From Orientallactaga sibirica (Eukaryota; Chordata; Mammalia; Rodentia; Dipodidae): 64,000 nt of DNA. The stretch is from positions 13,188,501 to 13,252,500 of the forward strand of contig JAEOAD010000018.1 of the NCBI GenBank assembly GCA_036365145.1, given 5' to 3'. Position numbers and translations under genes: made by a program. Under the pieces are notes generated by a model. That model made no database searches. It had not been told where the DNA came from and saw only the letters and a program-made list of their open reading frames with translations. This document shows, one piece after another, positions 33,031 through 44,039 of this stretch (positions are counted from its first letter, which is position 1; every line of letters starts with the position of its first letter).

Positions 33031-33419
33031 ATAAGTCCCTGGCCAAATTGATCAAAGAAAAATGAGAATTCTAAAATAAACAATATTAGAAATGAAAATA
33101 TAGATGTCACAACTGATACCGATGAAACTGGAAGAATTGCCAGGACATATTTCAAAATACTGTAGTCCACAAAGTTGGAAAACATGGTCTTCCCATTTTC
33201 GATGAATTCCTTCACTTAAACAATCTACCAAAGTTAACCCAGAACCAATAAATTACCTGAACAAACCCATAACATCTAATGAAATTGAAAAGGTAATTAA
33301 AGTCCAAGCCCAGCATCACCCACTTTGATGAAGTTGTTTTCATCACAGGGATGCAGGCAGGAATGGTTCAGTATATGGAAACTGACAAATGTAAAGCTCC
33401 ACATAAACTTATATCACAT

Positions 33420-33930
33420 GATTATTTCAACTAATGCAGAAAAAGCCTTTGATAAGCTATAGTATCCCTTCATGATTAAAACACTTCAGAGACTAGGGAT
33501 GGAAGGAGCACATCTCAACATAATAAAAGCTATCTAGAATATACATAAGGACCAGATTACACTAAGTGGGGACAAACAAAGCATTTGCACTAAGGTCTGG
33601 GTTTAGACAGAGATGCTCATTTCACCACTGCTTTTTAACATAGTAGTAGAAGTTTGGGCTCAAGCAATAATACAAGAGCAAGAAATAAAAGGGATACAAA
33701 TTAGAAATGAAGAAGTCCAGTTGGCCCTATATGTAGACGACATGATTCTATACATAAGTGACCCAAAAGACACCATGAAAAAGCTTCTAAAGGTGTTAAA
33801 TTCTCTGAGCAAAGTGGCAGGATACTAAATCAACACACAAAGTTCAGTAGCCTTCCTATATGCCAAAGACATGTGGAAAAAGATGTGATACTATCCCATT
33901 TTTAATAGCCTTGAAAAAAAAATGAAATAC
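33420..33930 (+). pseudogene. L1-C ORF2 reverse transcriptase remnant
   Basis: A 71-residue open piece at 33613-33828 carries [16 protein letters not shown] and [15 protein letters not shown]. The catalytic box here is YVDD, while the two other L1s in the window have FADD. Stops and frameshifts lie on either side. Confidence 0.8.
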
Positions 33931-33974
33931 CTTGGAATATTCCTAGCATCACCCACTGAACTGAAAGACCTATA

Positions 33975-34012
<38 letters not shown>

Positions 34013-34796
34013 ACTGAAGAAAGAATTTGAGATATGAGATGATGGAAAGACCTCCCATGCTCACGGATTGGAAGAATTAATATTCAAAGTCAATACAACA
34101 TACAGATTCCACACAATTCCTTTAAAATTTCTCACAACATTTTTCACAGAGTTGAATAAACAATCTCAAAATTCATATGGAAGAACAAAAACCTCTGAAT
34201 AGTCACATATACTCAGGAAAAGAAATACTTCTGGAGGCATCACCATATCTGATGTGACTATATACTACAAAGCCTTAGTACTAAAAACAGCATGGTACTG
34301 GCACAAATAGAGACACAAATATCAATGTAATAGATCATTGTAATAGAAGACTCATCTCTAAGTTCAACTGCAGCTTTATGATCTGTAACAGAAGGGCCAA
34401 AAATGCACACTGGAGAGAAGACAGCATTTTCAGCAAATGGTGCTCTTGCCTTGCACAAAAATAAACTCCAAATGGATTAAAAACTTCAATATAAGACCTA
34501 AGACTCTAAAACAACTAAAAGAAAAAAATAGGAAAAACATTCCACATTACAGGCCTAGGGGAAGATTTCCTGAATAAGACCCCAGTAGCCCAGGGAAATT
34601 AGACAAACACTCAACTACTGGAACCTCATGAAACTCAAAAGCAATTTTATAGTAACCCTCTACAGAGTTAACAGACAACCTACAGAATGGGAGAAAATCT
34701 TCACCAACTATACCTCAACAGAAGACTAATATTTAGAATCTACAATGAACTCAAAAAACTAATAAAATTGTCAATCCAATAGAATATGGGGTAAAG

Positions 34797-35098
34797 GGCT
34801 GGAGGGATGGCTTAGCCATTAATGCATCTGCCTGCAAAGCCAAAGGACCCCGGTTGAATTCCCCAGGACCCATGTTAGCCAGATGCACGAGGTGGCGCAT
34901 GCGTCTGGAGTTCGGTTGCAGTGGCCCTACAAAGCCTAAGGACCCAGGTTTGATTCCCCAGTACCCATGAAAAGCCTGATGCACAAGGTGGTACATGCAT
35001 CTGGAGTTTGTTTGCAGTGGCTGGAGGCCCTAGTGTGCCCATTTTCTCTCTATATCTATATCTATATATATCTGTCCCCCCATAAAATATTTTTTCAA
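34797..35098 (+). mobile_element. Internally duplicated tRNA-derived SINE
   Basis: The copy starts GGGCTGGAGGGATGGCTTAG and runs to GTTGCAGTGGCCC (about 34928). It then restarts at ACAAAGCCTAAGGACCCAGG and runs through a second core to the CT/TATC-rich end. The B-box, core and GGAGTT segments are present twice in one element. Confidence 0.85.
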
Positions 35099-36695
35099 AA
35101 AAAGATGAAAATATATCTACCACCTGATTCAGCTATTCCACTTCTGGGCATATATCCTAAACACTACTCATTACCAGAAATATACTTGCCCAGTCATGTT
35201 TGTCACTGTTCTATTCACAATAGCTAGGAACTGGAATCAGCCCAGATACCCATCAACTGATGAATGGATAGTGAAGATGTGGTACATTTACACAACAGAA
35301 TTCTCAGCACTAAGGAAAAACGAAATGCAAGTTTTAGGAAAATGGATAGAGTTGGAAAAAACTCTAAGTAAGATTGCATAGGCTCAGAAAGACAAAAGCC
35401 ACATGTTCTCTTTCATATGTGGTTTTAAATTGGGTCGAGTGGAGATGAGTGTATACAGTAGTACGCACAGAACTAGAATTGGACCAGGATAAAGAGGAAG
35501 TAGAAAGGGAGGAGATACTTGACAGTCAAGTGAGGGAAATATAGGGGTGGGACAGTCTTGGAGGTTTCAGGGGTTAGGAAAGGTGGCTAGCAGAATCACA
35601 CAAAACTTAAGACAACATGAATCAGTACCATAGAGACTTTCCTTCTTGAATAGCATTCTACAAGATATATTAATAAAGGTGATGGTCTGGATAGAAACAC
35701 CCAGTAGGAGGTGGAAAAAGCTTAACCATGGGCTGTGGTTGGTAAATCCCAGACCCAGAATTGGATTACTGCCATAATGAATTGTTGGTCAGGGAGACCC
35801 ATGAGGCACTCATGCAGTCTATTACCAAAGCACTTGATTACCAAACCTACAAAGTTAAGACCCTATTGTAGAAGACACCATAGGCTGTGGTCATCAGTCA
35901 CCATGCTGCAACAGAGGGAAGCTGGTTCCCTCTTGCCTTTCCCTTATAGTGCTGGAAAGTGTGTGGGAGCTGCTGGGGGACAAAGTTCACCAATAGCATG
36001 AACAAGAAGGGGACCCTTCAAGCTACAAAACCAACCAGCCAGACAAGAACTACACACTTCTGCAATAGTAACATAGACTTTGCAGGTAACCAACTCCTCT
36101 CCAATTGGACATGAAGCCCACTCAGTCTGAAGGAACTCTTACCTGGTACTGGAAACCAAGTCAGAATTCCATAGACAGGAAACTCATAGACTCTAGAGAA
36201 GCCTCCACTTGTCTCTGAGTAAGAACAGTGATCATACACATCAAAAAATCTTTCAAGAACTATGCATATCCCCATCAAGTTGCTCTCACTCCTGATTGGA
36301 GAATCTTTTATTTTACAGATGGAAGAGAATTCAGAGGAGACCCAATATCAATCAATATGACAAAGCCAGCTTCAGGGAGATGGAGATGGATAATGTGCTT
36401 AATCAAAACCTATCAGAGTAGAAATCCACAGGCTACAGAGAACTCAATACTAAATCATACTGTTAACAGACTTGCCTTGGCTCAGGAAACATTGCATAAG
36501 TGGGGTTGGAAAGATATAAGAGCCACAGAGTGGGTATGAATACCCTGAGGCATAGTCCCCCACCCATAGAATGACTGAGGCCCTCATAAGCCCACAGTGA
36601 CTACCAATAAACTCACTGATGAGGGCCCTTAGGGACATAAGAACAAGGAGTAGGGGAAATAAAAGTATAACCAATTAAAAATATTTTGAATTTTT

Positions 36696-37349
36696 GGGGG
36701 GGTGCTCTCCACTGGTGAATGTTATGAGACATGAATGACTTATAATCCTGTCTAGATCTGAAAAAGGGGGTTAACGTTCTTAGCTCTGGAGATGAACATG
36801 CTGAATGTTCGGTATGCTCAACAAAAACAGAAATCATAATGAAACATCTAGAATAGTGTGCAACTCTTTAAAATCATACAGACCTGAAAGTCCAAAGGTT
36901 AGTCAGCCCACTCACTGTTAGGCTTGCAATCTGTTCCACAGCTCAATATACGGATTCATTTGATTTTAACGTAGTTCAGAGTCTACATCACTCTTAAGCC
37001 TTTCTGAACTGCATCTATGAATCTTCTTACTTGTCTTCATTTGCAGTATCTGGTTGCAAGTGACTTGGTGAAGTTCAGACTCCAGTAAGGTATTTCTGAA
37101 TTATTTTGTTTGATTTGCTATTCAGGAAGCCAAATCTGGTAAACCATGTTTTGACACCACTGCCACTCAGGTTCCACCCCAGGTTCAGTCCCTATCCCAA
37201 TGAATGACATGATACCACTTTCTATGAGTAGATTCTTGGCAAAACAACAAAGTTAGTTTACTAACCATCAGAGCACATTGAAAAGTTATAACATGATTAA
37301 TTAAATGCACATATATTTAAAAATCTTGGCTTGATAATGACAAAGGGAT
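36696..37349. other. Unresolved sequence between L1 and ERV
   Basis: A G-run near 36696, then about 650 bases with no family I recognise. The last seven bases before the LTR (37343-37349, AAGGGAT) form one side of the ERV target duplication. Confidence 0.45.
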
Positions 37350-37727
37350 TGTGTGGCACAATATAGGCCTGGTCCTAGCCAGACCGCATGGCAGAAGAAA
37401 ACAGGAAGTGGCTTCTGTGAAAATGGCGTTCTGCAAAGGCTTGGTGTGACAACAGTTACAGTCCCATGCTCGTGAGAAGCCTACTATGAGATGTCCTATC
37501 CAGAGACAGGCTGTCATTGGTCACCAAAAGGGGATCAGCCCATACAAGGATTAGCCAGCCAAGCCCCTCAAAACCCATGTGCACTTCCTGAATAAACGAG
37601 TTTGCATAGTCTCGCTTCCACCTTCACCAAACTCCCGGAGTCTGTGTTGTGACTCTGCGCTGCTCACCCCAACTTGGCTGAGACCCTACTGTCCCTCCTG
37701 AGCTGGCCTTGGGGGGGGGGGACCGCA
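37350..37727 (+). repeat. ERV 5' LTR
   Basis: About 378 bp, TGTGTGGCACAATATAGG to CCGCA, with AATAAACGAG (near 37592) as poly(A) signal and an 11-base G-run close to its 3' end. By hand count it differs from the 3' LTR at roughly 29 positions (7-8%). Confidence 0.9.
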
Positions 37728-37732
37728 AAATC

Positions 37733-37750
37733 TGGTGCCTGAACAGGGAC
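37733..37750 (+). promoter_or_regulatory. ERV primer-binding site (tRNA-Lys type)
   Basis: TGGTGCCTGAACAGGGAC lies five bases after the LTR end. It differs from the common Lys3-type site only where CG has become TG, as CpG decay would produce. Confidence 0.75.
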
Positions 37751-38050
37751 CCTCTGCCCCATCGGCGTTGGCAAGAGACGTCCCATCTGTGACCCCCCTG
37801 CCCCATCGGCATTAGCGAGACACCCCATCCATGACCCTCTGCCCCATCGGTGTCTGGCAAGGCGCCCCGTTGAACGTCTGGTGAGCAGCCCCCTCAGCGT
37901 TCTTCAAGATGCCCCCTCCTTGATCCTTGGCAAGTAGCCGCCTCAGCGTCTAGTGAGATGCCCCATTCTTGAACGTCAGGTGAGCAAAATGCCCAGTTCT
38001 TCATCATTGGTGAGAAAAGCCCCTTGCTCTTCCATGTGCTGACAGTTGCC
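37740..38050 (+). repeat. Degenerate tandem repeats in ERV leader
   Basis: Successive units of about 40-60 bases contain CTGCCCCATCGGCGTT or variants (CCCCATCGGCATTAG, CCCCATCGGTGTCTGG), then CCCCCTCAGCGTTC and GCCGCCTCAGCGTCTAG. They lie between the primer site and gag. Confidence 0.75.
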
Positions 38051-38347
38051 TGTGGGTGAGCAGGCAGCCCCTCCCCCCTTTTCCTTTGTTTGTCCTCCCC
38101 TCCCCCCAGGAAGGCACACACCCCCGCACGGCCAAAAGCCTGTTTTGCCCCCCACTAATCACAAGATACGTGGGTCCTAAACACTCTATCCATATGTCTT
38201 AGCTGGCCCCAGCATTAGGACTTGTGGTCTGCATGATCATCCTCTGGTCTATCATTTTTGATCTGGGTTATTTTCTCAGTCTCTTTGATTCAGGAGTATC
38301 CCAGCCCAGGCCCCCCCGCCCCCCCCATCAAACAACACCACACAGTA

Positions 38348-39525
38348 ATGGGCAACCTCCCTCCCCACCAGAGGATGCCAAAATTACAGGCTCTTAAAGC
38401 CCTCCTCCTGCAATGTGGCTTAAAAGTAAAACAAAAGGACCTCCATAGCTTTTGGGATGAAACTCTTGTTTTAGCCCCATGGATCAGTCTGGAGAACATC
38501 TGGGACACTAACATTTGGTCCCGGGTTCTATTCCTTGCCAAAAAACACGAGGTTTATGAAGGGCACACACCCCCTGCTCCATTCTTTTCTATCCTCCTTG
38601 CCATAAATGCCGGCCTTAAAGGCTCCACAGTGGAGGAAGTCATTTCTGCCCATAACAAACGATATGAAGAGGAACATGAATTGGCTCTTCACAGCCCGTC
38701 CCTCCCAGCTCCCTCTTCCAATAACTCTGGATGAGGAGGAACTCAAACCTTTAAATGATAACAGGCCGCCACCCGGACCCCCTCCTGCTACAGCCACACT
38801 CACAACCACCCCTCCCCCTCGTTACCCTTCCAAGGACCTCCCCCCACTCAGTCCTGGACACACCCAGGCGATGGCCAGTTCCCTGACACGCCCCTTCACT
38901 GCCTTCCCTGTTAACGTAGGGCCGGATGCAACAGCCAGGCCATGGTACCCCACCCCCCTTTGATCTGGCCCTCATCCGTAAGGCGGCCCAGGAATCTGGC
39001 ATTGATTCTGCTTACTTTGAACAAGTCCTCTTACAATGGGCCATCCATCTTCAAATTTACTATGACTGGTATTCGCTCCTCAAGGCAGTCCTTCTCCCCC
39101 CTGAATTCCTCCAATGGAAAGCCGCCTATAGTGACCTGGCTGAATCCCAGGCCCGCCAAAATCTTAGAAATGGAATTCCAATTACCTTGGACATGCTCCT
39201 TGGCACAGGACCTTACACAGACCCTATATCACAAGCCACAGTGGGCATACATGTCTACTTTGACCAAATTAAATCTTTATCCCTTCAAGGGCTTAAGGCC
39301 TGCCTCCCACAGAGGCCAGATACCTATTTTCGTAACCTGGTCCAGGGCCCATCCAAGAGTTCACTTTCCTCTCTCATGTGACAGGGTCCGTGGACCGACG
39401 CACTCCCCCTGGCCCCGCCAGGGACGCTTTAGTTAAGCAACTGGCATGGGAAGGAGCATCCACAGCAGCGCATAATGCTATTGCTGCCATGCGTAATGAG
39501 GATCTCATAAATGGATCAAAGCTAC
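38348..39525 (+). pseudogene. ERV gag, frameshifted (matrix, proline-rich, capsid)
   Basis: The matrix region starts at an ATG at 38348, giving MGN (a myristoylation-type start), and includes LLLQCGLKVKQKDLHSFW. A stop at 38732-38734 is bypassed in another frame, which carries a proline-rich linker with PPPRYPSKDLPPL. The capsid region continues in the third frame (DLALIRKAAQESGID; LPPEFLQWKAAYSDL; ITLDMLLGTGPY) to 39381. A last piece (PARDALVKQLAWEGA) lies at 39378-39510. At least three frame breaks occur. No nucleocapsid zinc knuckles are seen, because the sequence jumps to integrase at about 39525. Confidence 0.82.
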
Positions 39526-39832
39526 CAAAGATATCAATCCTATGTCTGCCCAATTCACATCCTTTGTGGAATCTTGGGGAATAAAATACTCCCTTGGGAT
39601 CCCCTACAACCCACAAGAACAAGCCATCATGGAAAGAACTAACCGGACCCTAAAGGAACTAATTATAAAACAAGTTTTAACGCAGGGCCTAGGGTATGCT
39701 TGTGTCTTTCCAGAAACTTCACAGATCCCAGTTTGGATTCCTGCCAGAAACATCTGTCCAGCCACTGACTCAGCGACCAGCCTTGATGAAGAGGATGATG
39801 CCAAACCCCTCAGGCTGCATACAGGACTTTAA
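39525..39832 (+). pseudogene. ERV integrase fragment
   Basis: Frame with AQFTSFVESWGIKYSLGIPY, then NPQEQAIMERTNRTLKELI. This corresponds to the end of the retroviral integrase catalytic core, including the glutamate region (here Q-AIMERTNRTLK, with the expected E present). It is joined directly to gag capsid sequence, so about 2 kb or more of pol is missing. The frame ends at 39832. Confidence 0.82.
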
Positions 39833-40328
39833 ACTTATTCCCCCCGTCCCCCAACCAGCCATAAATTCCTTTGCAACTCCTTTGATTACATTGAGCTGCT
39901 ACCATAAAGGACACTCAATGCTACTGACTATGACACTAGGGTGAACTCAATGATAGTCGCCCATCAACCTGTCCTACCCGTCATTTTCAGGCTCTCTAGT
40001 TGATTCTTGCTTGCTGGGACTGTTCACACGCCACAGAGCCATGCCCACTTGGCCCTTCCATGCCTCCTAGGCAACAGCCTCATATGTATGGTACAATACA
40101 GGTCTAGCCCCTAGCCAGACCTCATGCTAAAAGCCATACCAGGCCATACGCCTCGGGTTATCTCACCAGGATGGTGGATAGCCCATGATGGGTAAGACTC
40201 CATGAGATGGGGCAACCTAAGACAGGCACCATCACATGTGATGATCCCTTGGGGCCTGGGTTCAACAATGGCTTGGCAAAAAACCATACCTCTCAGGGTT
40301 GCCAATAATAAAAACAAAAAGGAGGATA
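39833..40328 (+). other. ERV 3' internal region and polypurine tract
   Basis: No env domain is recognisable. A 40-base segment at 40085-40128 (TGTATGGTACAATACAGG onward) is similar to the first bases of the LTR. The polypurine tract occupies about 40311-40326. Confidence 0.65.
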
Positions 40329-40710
40329 TGTATGGCACAATATAGGCCTGGTTCTAACCAGACCACATGGCAGAAGAAAACAGGAAGTGGCTTCTGTGAA
40401 AATGGCGTTCTGTGCAGGCTTGGTGTGACAACAGTTACAGTCCCATGCTCGCAAGAAGCCTACTACGAGATGTCCTATCCAGAGACAGGCTGTCATTGGT
40501 CACCAAAAGGGGACCAGCCCATACAAGGATTAGCCAACCAAGTCCCTCAAAACCCACATGCACTTTCTGAATAAACGAGTTTGTGGAGTCTCGCTTCCGC
40601 TTTCACCCAACTCCCAGAGTCTGTGTCGTGACTCTGCGCTGCTCACCCCAACTCGGCTGAGACCCTACCATCCCTCCTGAGCTGGCCTTGGGGGGGGGGG
40701 GAACCACAAC
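40329..40710 (+). repeat. ERV 3' LTR
   Basis: TGTATGGCACAATATAGG to ACCACA, with AATAAACGAG and a 12-base G-run. It is followed within two bases by AAGGGAT (40711-40717), which matches the bases directly before the 5' LTR. Confidence 0.9.
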
Positions 40711-40763
40711 AAGGGATCTAGACTATTCATATCTAAAATGTTGGATTTTCAAAAACTTTACAA

Positions 40764-40852
40764 TAGCCAGGTCTGGTGTCACACACCTTAAATCTCAGCA
40801 CTTAGGAGGCAGAGGTAGTAGGGTCACTGTGAGCTTGAGGCCATAAAAAAAT
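40764..40852 (+). mobile_element. B1-type SINE, 3'-truncated
   Basis: AGCCAGGTCTGGTGTCACAC to GAGCTTGAGGCCATAAAAA. Only the left half of the B1 body is present before the A-run. Confidence 0.75.
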
Positions 40853-41011
40853 AACTTATAATAGCTGTTACTCTGAGTTACTTTGTGATCTCAAGGTTTT
40901 GATTTGCAAGTCAGTATTTTTTCATTTTTAATTCCCTCTTCTATTTTCATTACTTCTTCTTATTTTCATTATTTGTATTTTGGTGGTTTTTTTTTTTTTT
41001 CTTTCTTTTTT

Positions 41012-41155
41012 GGTTTTTCAAGGTGGGATCTCATTCTAGCCCAAGGTGGCCTGGAATTCACTATGTAGTCTCAGGCTGACCTGAAACTCATGGCAATCCT
41101 CCTACCTCTGCCTCCCGAGTGCTGGGATTAAAGGCATAAACCACCATGCCTGGCT
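41012..41155 (-). mobile_element. B1-type SINE
   Basis: Minus-strand B1-like copy, T-rich start (40990) to AACCACCATGCCTGGCT. Confidence 0.9.
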
Positions 41156-41185
41156 AAAGTAAGTGTTTGATAAGACACTTTTTGG

Positions 41186-41401
41186 GGGCTGGAGAAATGG
41201 CTTAGTGGTGAAGGTGTTTGCTTGTGAAGCCAAATGATCCCAGTTCGATTCTCCAGGACCCACATAAGCCAGATGCACAAGGGGCACATGCATCTTGAGT
41301 TTGTTTGCAGTGGCTAGAGGCCCTGGCATGCCCATTCTCTCTCCATCTGCCTCTCTTCTATCTCTCTCTCTCTGCTTGCAAATAAATAAATGAATAAAAA
41401 T
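41186..41401 (+). mobile_element. tRNA-derived SINE
   Basis: Plus-strand copy, GGGGCTGGAGAAATGGCTTA, B-box-like GTTCGATTC, CT-rich stretch and AAATAAATAAATG tail. Confidence 0.92.
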
Positions 41402-41568
41402 ATGGTAACCAAGATACACTGACTACTAAGTATGAATCTAAATAAATCACAAAGCAAATCTGGGTCATGAACACAAAAAAATATATATTTTATTTGCTAT
41501 TTGCTTCACAAAGATATATTTACCTGACAAAAGTTATAATTTCAATAATTATACTATTGTCCTTTTCA

Positions 41569-41852
41569 ATACTTAAAGACTTTTTTTTGGAGAGAGACAG
41601 AGAGAGAGGGAGGACAGGAAGATAGAGACAGGCACAACAGCAGCCTCTCAGCTGCTGCAAATGAAATCCAGATGCGTGTGCCCCCTTGTGGTCAAGGGCG
41701 GCATTGCGCCTTTGCGTCACTTTGCATCTGGCTAAATGTGGGACCTGGAGAATGGAACCGCTGGAGATTGGAACCAGCATTCTTTAGGCTTAGGAGGCAG
41801 GCACCTTAACCCCTAAGTCATCTCTCCAGCCCCAATACTTAAAGACTTTTTT
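41569..41852 (-). mobile_element. tRNA-derived SINE, long subfamily, with TSD
   Basis: The body (41589-41833) is on the minus strand and includes the long-subfamily segment CCCCTTGTGGTCAAGGGCGG and TTTGCGTCACTTTGCATC. AATACTTAAAGACTTTTTT is duplicated on both sides. Together with 11016-11280 it defines a second SINE subfamily. Confidence 0.93.
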
Positions 41853-42169
41853 AAAAGTAAGTTTATTTTCTACAGTGGTGTTGCTACATGTTTGGGTATG
41901 TGAGGTTTGAGACCACAAAGATGCACAAAACTATGTATGGAAAAAAACATAAGAAATGGGTGACTAATTACTATTATTATGAAGACTGACATGTCTAATC
42001 CACATGCACTTAAACTAGAGGGCATGGAAAGTGTGAGCATAATGACATGTAGACTATACTTAGAAAAATATACTATGAAGTGCTTGTAGCCACTCTATGT
42101 GAATAAACTGGTTGAACATTAGAGCTACAAGGGAACGTTTTTATTTATTGTTATTATTTCAATTATTTG

Positions 42170-42304
42170 GTTTTTTGAAGTAGGATCTCACTCCAGCCCA
42201 GGCTGACCTAGAATTCACTATGTATTCCCAGGTTGGCCATGAACTGAAAAATCCTTCCTCTGCCTCCCAAGTGCTGGGATTAAAGGTGGGTTCCACCATG
42301 CCTG
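42170..42304 (-). mobile_element. B1-type SINE
   Basis: Minus-strand B1-like copy (GAAGTAGGATCTCACTCCAG to GGTTCCACCATGCCTGC). Confidence 0.88.
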
Positions 42305-42479
42305 CACCCTCTCTTTTTTAAAGTAGGGAAACTATGATATACAAAAATAAAGTGCTGGACTTCAGGTCAAGATGGTGTCCATGTAAACATGCCTCACCTG
42401 GCACAGAAAGAAAGTCAAGCCCTATAGGGTTCTTTAGGGCACATTAGGTTCTGGGAGGGCACTGAGCACTAAAGCAGGA

Positions 42480-42815
42480 AATCCTCCCATTCCCACGCTC
42501 TCAGGGAACTAACCCCCATGCCCATGGGTAGCACCCACAATGCATCCCCTTGCCACCCGCCCCCCACCCTCCTCGCCAGAGGGTAGCCCTGCCCACAGGG
42601 TTACTGCACCACCCGACCCCCACACAGCATGTGGGTGGGAAGCCTGTCCATCAGTCCCCATGCTGTCCTGTCTTGACCCCCCCACTCTCCCGGGGGGGGG
42701 GGAGAAGCCACATCCACCAGGTCCTCGTGCCACCCCGCCCCACCCTCTTCCATACCTGTGGGTAGCCCCGCCGACATAGTCCCCATCCAACTCCCCCACC
42801 CTCCATGCTAAAGAC
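42480..42815 (+). repeat. C-rich degenerate tandem repeats in L1 5' UTR
   Basis: Repeated GGGTAGC-CC-GCC motifs (near 42526, 42580 and 42771) with CCCCCACCCTCC blocks at roughly 55-65-base spacing, and runs of C and G up to 11. The GC content is far above that of the surroundings. The open frames here are artefacts of the repeat. Confidence 0.7.
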
Positions 42816-42891
42816 ACTTCAAGGTAAACTACAACTTCCTGATCCAGTTAACAAGATTCCTACAATGTGGTGGGCAAACCACAGTGCAAAA

Positions 42892-43072
42892 GAAATAACA
42901 TGAGCCAGGCATGGTGGTGCATGCCTTTAATCCCAGCACTTGGGGGGGGGGCAGAGGTAGGAGGATTACCATGAGTTCAAGGCCAGCCTGAGACTACATA
43001 GTGAATTCCAGGTCAGCCTGAGCTAGAGTGAGACCCTACCTCAAAAAAAAAAAAAAAAAATAACATGAAAAA
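42892..43072 (+). mobile_element. B1-type SINE with TSD
   Basis: Plus-strand B1-like copy (about 42902-43061) with a 9-base G-run in its body and an A-run tail. It is flanked by AAATAACATGA on both sides and inserted into the L1 5' UTR. Confidence 0.92.
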
Positions 43073-43119
43073 TCAAATGCAAGTAAATCCAACAAGACTG
43101 CCCAGTCCCACAATGGATG

Positions 43120-44030
43120 TCTCTAACCAAAACATAGATGAGACAATAGAATCAGAACCCCAAAATGAAGACATAAGCAATGCAAGTCTAGCCTAAAGAA
43201 TAGCAGAACTTGCAAAAAATCAACAAAGGGCCAATCATTGTATGAATGCTGTTCTCTCAAGATTAGAACTAATAGAAAAGAGCCAGTAAGAGCTTCAAGA
43301 ACAGTTAAATGACCTGAAGGAGAGCAAAAAAAATGAGAGGACCTCAATAACCAGCTGGATAAGCTCAATAATGACATAAATAAATGCAAGGATGAATTAT
43401 AAAAAGCACTAAAAAATTCAGAAAATGATGTGAAAAGGGAACTTGACAGAGGACTGGAAACTATACATAAAAAAGCAGTAGAAAATACTAACCAAATTGA
43501 ACAAACCCAAAACTCCATAGATGCTCTCAAGAATAGAGTCAGCCATATGGAAGATAGAAACTCAGAACTGGAAGATAGAACAGAAGAAACAGCATGTGAA
43601 TCCAAAAGTTTCAATAAGTTCAAAAATTTTTGTGAGCAGAACATGATGGAAATTTGGCATAGCCTTAAACGTTCCAACATTAGGATCATGGGGAAACCAG
43701 AAGGTGAAGAAATTCAGACCAAAGGAATTGAGAACTTATTCAACAAAATTATTGAAGAGAACTTTCCCAATCTCTCAAAAAAAATGTCCCATCAAGGTAC
43801 AAGAAGCTAACTGAACTCCAAACAGACTGGACCAAAGGAGACATTCTCCAAGACATATTATCATCAAAACCCTAAAAATGAGAACAAGGAGAAAGTCCTA
43901 AAAGCAGCTAGGGAGAAACAACACATTACATATAAAAGTAACCCCATCAGAATTACCTCAGACTTCTCAATGGAAACACCCAAAGCCAGAAGGGCCTGGA
44001 ATGGAACTCTGCAAAGTCTAAGAAAATTAG
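43120..44030 (+). pseudogene. L1-B ORF1 remnant
   Basis: The main open piece, 43430-43810, has a coiled-coil pattern (NQIEQTQNSIDALKNRVSHM) followed by LKRSNIRIMGKPEGEEIQTK, the start of the RNA-binding domain of L1 ORF1p. Later sequence to 44030 continues the domain in broken frames (ARRAWNGTL near the end) and is cut before the ORF1 C-terminus. Confidence 0.82.
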
Positions 44031-44039
44031 ACCCCTCAA

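Larger units (their letters stand above)
28480..36695 (+). mobile_element. Decayed LINE-1 with nested insertions (L1-C)
   Basis: Sense L1 remnant. ORF1-like coiled-coil sequence (28480-30300) is broken by SINEs, and ORF2 endonuclease-like sequence (30410-31117) contains an internal duplication. A 1.1-kb foreign insert follows (31118-32231), then ORF2 reverse transcriptase and C-terminal pieces (32233-35390) and a 3' UTR (35400-36695) resembling those at 48405-49577 and 59020-60326. Many stops and frameshifts are present. It is the oldest of the three large sense L1s. Confidence 0.78.
37350..40710 (+). mobile_element. Class II (betaretrovirus-like) ERV, internally deleted
   Basis: Two related LTRs (37350-37727 and 40329-40710) flank 2.6 kb. 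The primer site TGGTGCCTGAACAGGGAC (37733-37750) equals a Lys-tRNA site with two CG-to-TG changes. A purine tract AAAACAAAAAGGAGGA precedes the 3' LTR. AAGGGAT flanks both ends. The interior holds a leader with repeats, gag and an integrase piece only. Protease, reverse transcriptase and a recognisable env are missing. All frames are broken, so it cannot encode working proteins. Confidence 0.88.

Noticed and set aside
37350..40710. ERV as a possible source of functional viral proteins
   Set aside because: Every frame is interrupted, and RT, protease and env are absent. It is a relic.
42509..42817. Proline/glycine-rich frames in the C-rich block at 42.5-42.8 kb
   Set aside because: They come from GC-rich repeats in an L1 5' UTR and do not agree between repeats.
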